Positions 22,301-60,519 of a DNA stretch of 64,000 bases are shown piece after piece (positions within the stretch are counted from its first letter, which is position 1; each line of letters starts with the position of its first letter). Position numbers and translations under genes: made by a program. The stretch is taken from contig NC_079888.1 of NCBI RefSeq assembly GCF_029227915.1, positions 11,949,001-12,013,000 of the forward strand, read 5' to 3'. Below the pieces are notes generated by a model. It saw nothing but the letters and a program-made list of their open reading frames with translations. It was not told the origin of the DNA and searched no databases. This DNA is from Hydractinia symbiolongicarpus (taxonomy: Eukaryota; Cnidaria; Hydrozoa; Anthoathecata; Hydractiniidae).

Positions 22301-24567
22301 AGGTAACTGTTCTGCCCAATCTTGGAACGCTTAGAACAATTGTGGAAATCAAAGAGAACAATGAAAATTTTAGACTGTACCTCTTAAAAGGAACTTTAAA
22401 TTGAAAATTTTCTTGGCAAATCAAAAGGCCAAAAAATTATACCATGTAAACTATTCAACCATATTAGCTGGCTAAAGCTAGCTAGATGATAGATGTGCAT
22501 ATTTTACATGGCTAGCCTCACAAATATAGAGGGATATACCCTGTCTATTATCTCCAGGAGAGGCCATGGCTTTGATGGGGAGTCCTGTATGATGTGTAAT
22601 ATGTAATGCTCTTTTTGAGCTACACAAACTTAATTAGGGTCCAGCGCTCTGCCAGACAACTCCCTGCAACATCCAACGGCCCACACAGTGCGCCATCTCA
22701 CCAATTTCCCTCACATGGCTTGGGTTAACCCAGGGCTATGCTAAAATTTAATTGCTCATATTGAATCGCCGTCAAGGGGAATCGAACCCCAGTCTCCCGC
22801 ACAAAGAACGAGAGCGATAACCACTAAACTACGGCTCATCCAATGAAGTTATCAGCAATGTGGTTGAATACGATTTATTTGAGTATTCATATAAAAACAT
22901 TTTATTTTAAAATTTGGCTACTACATACTACAAACTGTATAAAAATGTATAATACGTGCTAGCTACACCATCAATCAGGGTAAACACCTAATTAGGCGGC
23001 AGGACCTAATTAGGTGAGTCGTTTGGTTAGGCGACGTGTTTAATTAGGCTACCCGTAGTCTAAACCAGGCGAACAAAAATTTCCTGTTGTAAATACGTCA
23101 AAATCATTGCGTTTGGCACTACAATTTTTACGTGAATCAAATCTGTCCACTTTGCAGACAATTTTGACCAATTATCGTCTTATTTGCATCGCGCATTAGC
23201 AACTTATGGCCTCAAACCTTGTGTGGCAATATTTGTTGTTTTAAATAATGGATTTCAGCCATTCACACCACAGAAAAAAAAAATATGGCAGACGAAAACG
23301 TGGTATTGTTTGATTTTAGCGTAACCTAATTAGGTTATATATTTAATTTTAACATAATTCTTCCTTGTGCGAACATATCGAGGCACGATTGGCAATTTTG
23401 GAATCATGTTCGCGTAGACTATCCATTCTGAACAAAGAGTTTTTGAAATTTTTTCTTAGGAATGTGTGACAAGCCATTAAATATTGTAATGTTTTAACTA
23501 GGTTACATATGGCCTAACTAGGCTACAATGAGTCACCTAAATAGGTGGTATGCCCTAATTACCCTACCGTCGCCTAATTAAGTGTTTACCCTGACTAAGA
23601 GGGTGCCGATAAGCCGCAAACGCCCGCATATATACGGACAAGTTCGGGCGACTTTTCGAATAAAATTGGCGTTTGCCCCCCCCGAAATCGCCCGCACTTT
23701 CCCGAAAATCGCCCGGAACATTCCTGAAATGCAATTCCTTGTAACAAACCATGCAGACTATATTCGGGAAGAAGGCGCTTGAAGAGAAAGGAGTTAATAT
23801 AGTTTATATATAAGTTATTTATAAAGTAAATTTTATCAAAAACCATCAAAAACAGTTCTTTTAAGAACTTCACTACCACATAGTAAGTTTATTTTAATTT
23901 TTATATATAGTTTTTTTGAATCACATTAGTGTCTGTTTTTTTTTTCTTTTTTGGGCATTATTCGGGCCTATGCGGGTTTTTTCGGGCGAATCCTTATATT
24001 TTTTTCAAAAGGCCGAACTCGCCCTAAAACGCCCGCACTTTTTACGGTGTATGCGGCTTATCGGCACCCTTGTCCCTGACTGACCATAGCTATAGCTACA
24101 TTTTTTACTGTGTTGTGTGTGCAAAGACTGGCAATATAACAACAACATTAACATAACAGTACCGCCAAATTTTGTGTAAATTTTTTGTGTAAATACCCAA
24201 AATTAATGTGCCTGAGAATGTTTGTTAGGTCTTGCAAACAACAGAGCTTGTGTGGCACATCCCTTCTTTATATAAAATCTAAAAGGTGTCTAAAGATGGG
24301 CCTAACATGGTCTCCTGCCCAATCTTGTGACGCCCTGCCCAGTCTTAAGACTGATCGTCCATTCTTAAGACTGGGCATTTATATGTTCAAAAATTGGGCA
24401 GTGTCTAAGATTGGGCAGAATATAACTTCAAATTCTGGCTAACTATATTATTAACATACCACAATCTTTACTATTGTAAAGGGAAGTTCAACAAAACATT
24501 GCCTACTTACAGACAATTGAAATTCCTTTCCTCCAAGAACTTTCGCTTGTATAGAGAAGTTTGACAT
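13286..24567 (-). CDS. UBL4A: ubiquitin-like protein 4A (GET5/UBL4A), four exons
   Basis: The minus-strand exons are 24567-24511, 14871-14766, 14306-14113 and 13360-13286, giving 143 residues; human UBL4A has 157. Residues 1-75 form a ubiquitin-like fold: SIQAKVLGGKEFQLS, then DIVEAVKAKVEERSGI, FVYKGKTLSNDKKLSEYGI and KIHVIT. Residues about 93-140 match the C-terminal BAG6-binding (TUGS) region: FWKTLESILLKQYATPDV and DYEQLLTTMSLDDLERIAAR. In animals UBL4A works in the cytosol with BAG6 and GET4. SGTA docks on the ubiquitin-like part, and tail-anchored proteins are handed to GET3 or to degradation. All phases agree (0, 1, 0) and donors are GTAAGT, GTTAGT and GTATGT. The start is the ATG at 24567, the first before the ubiquitin-like strand. 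Intron 1 is 9.6 kb and filled with nested mobile elements; the other introns are under 0.8 kb. It lies head to head with IQSEC. Confidence 0.93.
14113..14306 (-). CDS. UBL4A: UBL4A exon 3
   Basis: Acceptor TTGTATTTCAG, donor AAA|GTATGT. It completes the ubiquitin-like domain (DKKLSEYGICENCKIHVI), gives a Pro/Val linker and starts the C-terminal helical BAG6-binding region (DDFWKTLESILLKQY). Confidence 0.92.
14766..14871 (-). CDS. UBL4A: UBL4A exon 2
   Basis: Acceptor TGTTCCCAG, donor A|GTTAGT. It encodes the central helix and third strand of the ubiquitin-like domain (VEAVKAKVEERSGIPVAFQK, FVYKGKTLS). Confidence 0.9.
16430..16640. repeat. interspersed repeat, inverted copy at 28080-28290
   Basis: This stretch holds GCCTAAAGGCAATAATGGAA, AGAACAGAATGAAAATAGTG and, further on, AACCATGTGAGAAAAAC. 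The reverse complement of the same words occurs at about 28080-28275 in IQSEC intron 1. Confidence 0.7.
16655..17050. repeat. diverged direct duplication
   Basis: About 90 bp around 16660-16750 (AATTCATTCCAAATTTACTG, TCTCGTTTTGGA, CCTCTGTATAGTG-like) recurs at about 16940-17045 (AATTCATTCGAACTTTAACG, CTCGTTTTGGAC, TCCTCTGTATAGTG). No coding function is seen. Confidence 0.55.
17190..20600 (-). pseudogene. RTE-type LINE retrotransposon, decayed
   Basis: From high to low coordinates it has a 5' leader, an apurinic-type endonuclease frame (20386-19445), a reverse transcriptase (about 19345-18142) and a C-terminal zinc-knuckle/maturase-like part (18063-17232). Endonuclease motifs are VNVGTL, QEVRW, SVYAPQ, GGDFNGHVG and SQHRLLV. 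RT motifs are FGFVPGCGTTDAIFLLRQ, AFVDLEKAFDRVP, GVHQGSVLSPLLF and LLYADDLVLIAES; the catalytic YADD is intact. A PHD-like Cys/His cluster (CGVC, FCQTC, HWVHKKC) follows. The 3' terminus is a trinucleotide run (CAT on the plus strand, 17193-17213), as in RTE elements. Stops and frame changes near 19440, 19120, 18640, 18100, 17600 and 17450 leave it dead. The family call comes from memory of CFDP2-like proteins. Confidence 0.85.
20786..21531. other. UBL4A intron 1 sequence, no feature recognised
   Basis: AT-rich, with three closely spaced TATCCAAATGTGGATAT-like inverted words at about 20950-20990. I see no exon or element boundary. Confidence 0.4.
21532..22093. mobile_element. 562-bp MITE with CAGTCAGGG ends
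   Basis: The left end CAGTCAGGGAAATCCTCTTA and the right end, read in reverse (CAGTCAGAGACATCCTCTCT), continue as imperfect inverted repeats that include GCTGTACAGCTTAATT. Subterminal words CAGCTTAATTA and CATCTAAATTA recur several times. The element is non-coding. Confidence 0.6.
22500..22845 (-). repeat. tRNA-derived SINE
   Basis: On the minus strand the head at 22835-22768 resembles a tRNA gene: an A box (TAGTTTAGTGGTTATCGC) and a B box (GGTTCGATTCC), with GCCGT pairing to ACGGC at the ends. The anticodon arm has an oversized loop and the acceptor stem pairs for only five bases, so it is a SINE head and not a working tRNA. A unique body follows (GATGGCGCACTGTGTGGGCC and onward to about 22500). 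Confidence 0.6.
22976..23593. mobile_element. 618-bp MITE with CAGGGTAAACAC ends
   Basis: CAGGGTAAACACCTAATTAG at the left mirrors the right end (CTAATTAAGTGTTTACCCTG). Both ends carry repeated CCTAATTAGG / GGTTAGGCGAC subterminal words. No clear target duplication and no coding potential. Its right end is part of the target site of the next element. Confidence 0.65.
23597..24073. mobile_element. 477-bp hAT-type MITE with 8-bp CCCTGACT duplication
   Basis: The perfect 17-bp inverted repeat GGGTGCCGATAAGCCGC sits near both ends (from 23601, and reversed ending at 24069). CCCTGACT occurs at 23589-23596 and 24074-24081, an 8-bp duplication as made by hAT transposases. The subterminal regions are GC-rich (CGCCCGCA, CGGGCGA words) in an AT-rich setting. 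Confidence 0.82.
24511..24567 (-). CDS. UBL4A: UBL4A exon 1
   Basis: 19 codons from ATG to the donor TCT|GTAAGTAG, encoding the first ubiquitin-like hairpin (IQAKVLGGKEFQLS). It is too short for ordinary ORF finding. It was recognised because it supplies, in phase 0, exactly the strand missing in front of exon 2 (VLGYDIVEAV). Confidence 0.88.
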
Positions 24568-25147
24568 GACGATGAAGAGAGGAAAGACCGTCACATTAGT
24601 TTCGAAAAAAGAAATCTTTGTTTGTTCTTTCCGAGTATGGCTAAAACTGCCATGTGATCCTTATGGGGTTTGAGAATAAAAAAAAGACCCAATGCTGGTA
24701 ACAAGATAGTTTAGTATTCGATGATTGTACCTTATGTAATATAGAAGAAAATGTTTCTGACTTTAAAACGCTTTTGACGATCGCTTATATTTTTTTGAGG
24801 ATTATGTACAAACATAATTTTTCAACTTTTTGTTGCAAACACTAGCAAGTGGATTATTATTTTTTCACTTTCGAAATGGACGACCCGAAAATTAAGTTCA
24901 TAACACCAAACACAACAATGGTCGTAGTAATACATGTGCCGCTGGGGTGGAATATCTGCATTGATATTATCTATTCTTGTTCCATTTTTGATTTCGTTTT
25001 TGTCAATAAAATTATAAAGTTAATTATTCCGAGATACTGAATACATTATTGTTTTTTATTAACGTTATGGTTATTATATTACTTGCTATGAAACAAGTCC
25101 CATCTACCTGATATGATACTTGAAACCTAGCTAGCTAGGCCAGTTAA
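24568..25147. promoter_or_regulatory. shared intergenic region between UBL4A and IQSEC
   Basis: About 580 bp separates the UBL4A ATG (minus) from the IQSEC coiled-coil exon ATG (plus). Both 5' UTRs and promoters, perhaps a bidirectional one, must fit here unless further 5' exons exist. I see no convincing TATA box and no CpG-rich block. That it is a promoter is inferred from layout. Confidence 0.45.
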
Positions 25148-54217
<29,070 letters not shown>

Positions 54218-56744
54218 ACACAAGCCTCGTTATTAATGTGAAGTCGCGTTATGTTTGCATAAGTTACACTGTGCTAGCTGTGTATACTTTTCATCAAGTA
54301 GTTGCTTCTTTTTCCACTTTTTTGTAATTTTTTTTTTAAGTGTTGTAGTGTTAACGAAAAAGGACTATCGATTTACGGTATTGCGAAAAGACTTGTTTTT
54401 TTTAAGTGTAAATTAAATGTAGACTTGTGTGAGTGCGAGTAATTGTAATTTGGTCTACTAACCCGTGACAGCCTAAACCCTCGTAAAATAATTTAAAACC
54501 ATAGTCCGTACACTTGTAAGATAAAATACTCGCAACGTGATGCCGTATTCTATTAACTTAACACGAGTGCCGCAAGTAAGAGCTCGTTTTTTTGCTATAT
54601 ACAAATACACTGTTTTTGGTCAATAATACTTAGTGACAAAGAACTTTTATTGTTGTGCTTTCTTTTACGTGTTTTTTTTTTTTTTTTTTTTTTTTTTTTT
54701 GTCGTTCAGTTTCAGTTAGTTTTTTACATATTTCAATCTCTTTTATGTAATGTGATGTGCGGTCTAATGTCACTTAAAAGTATATCTATAAAACAAACTA
54801 TTGTTTACTAATAGAAAGTAAATATATTCCATTTGTATCTTCTAGTAAGTATGTACGTAAAGTTTGTTCCCAGGCCTTTATGCCCCTATAATGTCCAAAC
54901 AACATTTTACGGTCTAGGGACAAAGTTTATAGTTTATAGTTCGCGTTTTTTATAAATAATGACAAATCTTTTCTTTTTGGAATTTGTATATGATGTTAAT
55001 AATATTTAGGTGTTTTCGAAGCTTGTTACGATACCCTTCTTAAAGCGCCAATTATGTTTTTTCTTTTTTTTTTACTTTAACACAACAAGAGCAGTTCATA
55101 AAGCCTGCCGAAACGTTCTCGAAATTTCAAATATTTGCCTCCCCTTTTGTTACCATCACGAGGGATTTTCACTGGATGCAACTGACAAAAACTAAGGCCG
55201 CGATTTGAATCAATAACTAAGCAGCTGGCAAGCTGAGATTTGGACAGTAAAACAATCGAGGCGTACTGGATAAACTAGCAAGCAACCTACCTAAGTGTTT
55301 CTTTCAAAGTACAAAAATTCTTTTTTCTAATTAATGATAACATTACTTTAAGACTGATATCAAAAGTCTGACCTCAACAACTGAGTATCGATTAGTGCAG
55401 GCTTTTTATCGTTCGATACAACAAATTCGAACGCCTTTTTATGGATACGAAGACATTTAGCGGAGGCGGACGACATTTAGCGGAGTATTTATGAAATATT
55501 AACAATAGGTTCATGATTTTTTATTAATAATTTTATTTGCAAAATATTCGAAATTAAAAGAAGATTTTGTTTTCATTGATTTGACCGGCCCGTCTTGGGT
55601 AAAAATACTGGTCAGAAATCCTTAATTTAGATACAGTATCTAAATTGAAATGTTGCTAAGCTAGGCAACTTTTTCTGAGATGGTTTTTTGAATTACTGCG
55701 AATCGGAGTTGAGATTAAGGGCTGCACCGATAAAAGTATTCCCAGTTTCCGACTTTGCTGTTGTAATTTTCTACGCTATCAAAAATCGTACCCAACAGAA
55801 AAAATGTCCCCCTTAGCAAAAAAACGCTTTCTTGTTCTTAAGTTTTAAAAAATTGGAATAGTTCCGTTTAAAAAAAAATCGCTACAAAAAATCACATTCA
55901 AGTAAAACGATAATCAGTCTATTTTGTGCTTTGCAGAGCCTCCATCCACAGCCTTTCTCGTTGTCTAAACAGTAGGAAAGTGTTCCCGGCTAGGTGAAGG
56001 AAAAACCATCCATTGGATAAAATGAGAATATCTACTTTGTACTACATACACCTGTGTTGTAACAAAATGTTGGGGAAGAAGTTAATAAACGAATTCTTGA
56101 TTTGTGTAGGTCAATTTTAGCAGTACTGTTCATACAGAAAAAAGCATCTCCGTTTATGGATTTTTTAGAGGTTACTCAAGAGTTATTAAAAATTGTTCTT
56201 GGATTTTAATATTGACGAATTGCAATTGATCAAAAAAATACAGGTGACGCTATAAGCTTGAAAACAAGTCATTGTAAATTTTTCTGGTAGAAGATAAATT
56301 GGGTAATTTAACCCTCTTGGGATATGTCCTAAGTAAGAAAGACATAAAAATAGTAATTAAATAAAGACGTAAATATGCAATTTTCTGTTTAATAATTAGA
56401 AATCGTGGTATATTCACCCTTTTCCCCAGGGTTTTTTTGTCTTTTTGATATAAGAGAAGACATTTCAAAAAGGCAAAAGCCCTGGGGACGAGGGTGGCTT
56501 TAGTAGTAGTAGGGAGTGAATATGCCCAGAAATTCGCTCCCCCGATACCTCTACCCCCAAAAACCCCGCTTCCACCACTCCCACCCCAGCCCCTACCTCC
56601 CAAAACCGGTAAACCGGACGTCATCCGAATATAAAGCCGATAAATACTGAAACCGGATAATCCCAATACGCATGCGCAATGAGTAGAGGGAAGTCCCATA
56701 CTCAAGACCGCGCTAATTGAAATCGAAATCTGTATATAATAAAG

Positions 56745-59700
56745 ATGAGTTGGTTCAGGAAAGCTATTGGTAAACTATATGAAACCGTGTCAGCACTGGT
56801 AGCGGCAACTCGCGACGCTCTCGCTGATCAACTACGGAGCGTCCGGGATACTGTTACTTACTACTATAACAAAGCGAAGGAGCAAATCTCGAGAAGTTCG
56901 ACCCTCCACGATGAGGTCCAACGGATCACCATCGAAGATGAATACCAGGGAATCGTCGACCTCAAACACATGTTCGGGAAAGAATTGAAGCAGGCCCCGA
57001 ACCCGGAGGGAATCGAGGACATCCAGAACATAATTGTCGAGAATGAGGCGCAATTTTTGGAAGACGGAAACCGCACCAAGACGTGGCGATTCAATAAGAA
57101 CCTTAACCAACCACTGACGAAGGCTATCATGCGAAAAATCACCCCCCACGTACACATGCGCGTCAAGGTAGTCTACAGCTTTAGCTGTGATATTTACTGA
57201 GGTGGTGGCGATGTAGCCGATTACCACAAAACAAAGAGCTCCAAGTCACTCTCAAGCATGGCGGAAATCGAAGCCTTCATGGAAGAATGCGAGATGAAGC
57301 GTCTGGATCTGGAAGATGCGGAGTTCTGGACCAAAGCCTACTTACCACCTGACAGAACCATCGAGACCTCCGGAGCTTACGAAGGCAAGATAGTCTTCAA
57401 GCATGTACAGGTCAAGATCATTTCTACGAGGGAGCCCCTACTTGGAAGTGGACCTTTGCCGCACTGAAAAAAGGTGCATCTACGCTATGGACGGTGTTCC
57501 TAACAAGACCGGCCCTCAAATTAGCACGTGAGTACTACGAGAACGCCAAGCTTAAGCGGAAAGAGGTACGTGCTACGAAGCTGGTGGATCTGGAGCGTAT
57601 CGGCAAGCACTTCAAGATCAACATCAGGGTCTTTGAACAAGGCACCATGGCGGCTCGTCTATGGTCAAAACCAGTACAAGAAGGGGTTGGACACAATCGA
57701 TCTCGGGATGCTGCATGGTCATTGCTTCTACATCAAGAAGATGGATGTTTTGACCCAAAGCTGGGAATGCGAGGCTTGCACCCAAATCTTCACCAGATCT
57801 GAAAACCTCACGCGACACAAGAATAACGAGTGCGAAGGTGCCAAAACAACGATCATTTGCAGGGGTAAAAAAGTCAAGCGCATGCCTAGCAAATCGGAAA
57901 AGGTCTTCTACGTGCAATATGCATTCAGCTATGCGGCATGCCAATGGATTGAGGCATTGGCGGAGCAGGCGGAAATGCACATACATCACGCGTACTGCGG
58001 GCATGGAGGGTAACGCATGATTCGTGTGATGGGTCAGGAGGCCTATAGGGTAGATGGATACGAACCTCAGACCAAAACAGTCTATGAATATCACGGCTGC
58101 AAGTGGCATGGATGCCCATGCCAACCACAACGAACCAACGCTGATGAGAATAATTTCAAGCTCACCATATTCAAGGAGGATCACATCCAAAAACTCGGCT
58201 ACAACCTGGTCACCACATGGGAGTGCGAGAACCCCCCAAATCTTAAGAGGCTCTTCAAAAAAGAATTTCTACCCTACCCCCACTTCATCGTATTTGATTT
58301 TGAAGCTCTCCTGGCACCATTACACCAGCAGCAAACGCCCGATCTAACATACATCTCGGAGCATATCATGGTAAGTGTTGCCATTCATTATAGTCTACAG
58401 GAACATCCCACCTTCATCATGCATGAAAACCCCAAGGTGCTGTTGCGGAAATTCGTCGAGCAATTAGAGCAGAGGCAGGCCCGCATCGTCAAAGAAGTCG
58501 AAAGGCTGCACCCCAAGCCCGATGATTTTAATATGCTTTCAGATCAAACCCCAAAAGCTTGGAATGAGTGGGTAAACCAAGTGACGCTGATAGGTTTCAA
58601 CAGCGGCAAGTATGACATCAACCTGATCAAGCGGTATTTTTTCGAACGAATTGCGGATGATGACGAGGATAAGATTAAAGTAGCAAAGAAGAACAATGAC
58701 TACATGTTCCTCACCACTTCAAAGTTCAAATTCATAGATATTAAAATCTTTCTACCGCCTGGGATGAGCTATGAACGTTGGTGCAAGTCGTTGGATTGCG
58801 ATCTCAAAAAGCTCGTGTTCCCATATGAGTGGTTGTCGAGATATGATAAGCTGAATCATATCGGCCCCGTCGATCATGAGGCCTTCTAAAGCAACCTTAG
58901 CGGTAAAAACACCCTCTCGCCCGAAGATTACCAGGATTTCCGGGATGAGTTCTACAAGAGGGAGTGTGTTACTATGATGGACTGGTTGGCCGAATACAAC
59001 CTGGCGGACGTGATACCCTTTGTCGAAGCTGTCGACAAGATTCGCAACACGTACTATGAAGATGAGATTGACATTCTCAAGGATGCTGTGAGTATACCAG
59101 GTGTATCGATGCGCTAAGTTCTGAACAAATCTTTGCACTTGAACCCTAAAATAGATCTTTATGCACCGGGGGACCCCTGCACGCACAAATGTAGAGACAA
59201 CTGTTTCAAAGCACGATGTAAGGCCTGCATAGAGGTTAAAAAAGCGTGCGACGAGTGCACCAGGAATGATGCTTATGATCTCCTGCAAACAGGCATGGTA
59301 GGTGGCCCCGCTATTGTCTTTTGTAGATATCATGAGCGAAATATGACAGCCATAAAATCTCACGTCCATGACAGCCCACGCAAGTGCAAGACCATACTAG
59401 GTTATGACGCGAACATGGTCTACCCGAGCACCCTGCTGCAGGACTTCCCTTGTGGGAAAGAGAAGCTGATAAAGATGGCAGACACCGTTGGAGGATTGGA
59501 GGCTCTGGTGCAAGGTGTTCAAGATGGATCGCTCTTTGGTTTTGCCCAAGTTGATATCGAAGTGCCTGCCGAGCTGTACGACAAGTTCAGCAAAATGGCC
59601 CCGTTATTTGTGTTAAAGGAGATCCCTGATAGCCAAATACCGCAGTACGTGAACGAGTATTTAACCAAGACCGGGCGAAAACGTATCCCCAGCACTAAGA

Positions 59701-60519
59701 AGCTCCTAGGGCTGATGAAAGCGGAGAAGATCCTGCTGTGTACAGACCTGCTCAAGTGGTATCTGGAGCGTGGGTTAGTAGTCACGGCCTGCTACGAGCT
59801 ACTCAAGTACTCAAGGGGTACATCATTCGAGATTGCGGATGCGCAACGCCAGGCATATAAAGACCCCGACAAGCGCATCGCGGGAGATACAGCAAAGTTG
59901 AAAGGCAACAGCTTCTATGGAAAAATGCTCGCAGACCTGGCAAGCCATGCCAACACCACCTTTACCAGGGATGAGAAGGTGGTAGATGCGGCAATGAGGA
60001 GCCCATACCTGGAGGAATTGGAAGAGATTGGAGAGGCGTACGAATTAAAAAGGGAAAGCAAGGGGTTTCCATCGATCGAGTCTATCAATGTGGGATATAT
60101 GTTTACCAATTAGCAAAGTTGCGCATGCTGGGTTCTATTATGATTTTCAGGATAAGTACGTAGATCGCCAAGATTTTGAATATGTGTACATGGTTACGGA
60201 TAGCGCGTATTTCGCCATCTCTGGAGATGAGCTACGAGAGGTCGTTCGTCCTGAACTACTCGAGCAGTACGATAAAGACGTGGAAAATTGGCTTGTTACT
60301 GACAAGCACTCGAGTCGAACGGGAGGGTTGTTCAAACCCGAATTCATCAGGTCGAGGATGATTACATTGAAAGCCAAGTGCTATTTTGTCGAAGGGTTAG
60401 AAGGTACGAAATACTTGTGCAAAGGCATGCCCAAAAGGCAGAATGAAGTAACGTGGGACAGGTATATGAGGGTTTTGGAGGAGAACTTGATGCACGGAAA
60501 ATATATGCTGTGTTTTTGA
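56745..60519 (+). pseudogene. protein-primed family-B DNA polymerase, Polinton/Maverick-like, broken
   Basis: In order: an N-terminal helical part (56745-57200), a second segment (57258-57650), a C2H2-like finger (CEAC...LTRHKNNEC, about 57765-57830), HGCKWHGCPC, and the exonuclease-polymerase. Exo I is FIVFDFEAL (Asp and Glu kept) and exo II is NSGKYD. Polymerase motif A is YDANMVYPS and motif B is KLKGNSFYGK. Motif C reads VTDS where the family has DTDS, so the first catalytic Asp is replaced by Val (60193-60195). TAA stops occur at 58887 and 59115; frameshifts lie near 57200, 57480, 57650, 58015 and 60110. Such polymerases copy linear elements from a terminal protein. No integrase, ATPase, protease or capsid gene is seen nearby. 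GC content is clearly higher than in the flanks. The 3' end is cut off by the LINE. Confidence 0.8.

Noticed and set aside
22768-22835. A tRNA gene on the minus strand
   Set aside because: The anticodon loop is too long, the acceptor stem is only five pairs and a SINE body follows; it is a SINE head.
22312-24421. A larger TIR element (TTCTGCCCAATCTT at the left, AAGATTGGGCAGAA at the right) enclosing the SINE and two MITEs
   Set aside because: The match is only about 15 bp, the flanking duplication is doubtful, and related words recur inside; not strong enough.
56250-56705. Minus-strand 151-codon Gly-rich open frame
   Set aside because: It crosses a MITE and a C-rich low-complexity stretch; composition and context do not look like a gene.
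57624-58190. 188-codon minus-strand open frame
   Set aside because: It is the antisense shadow of the polymerase fragment, which has recognisable motifs on the plus strand.
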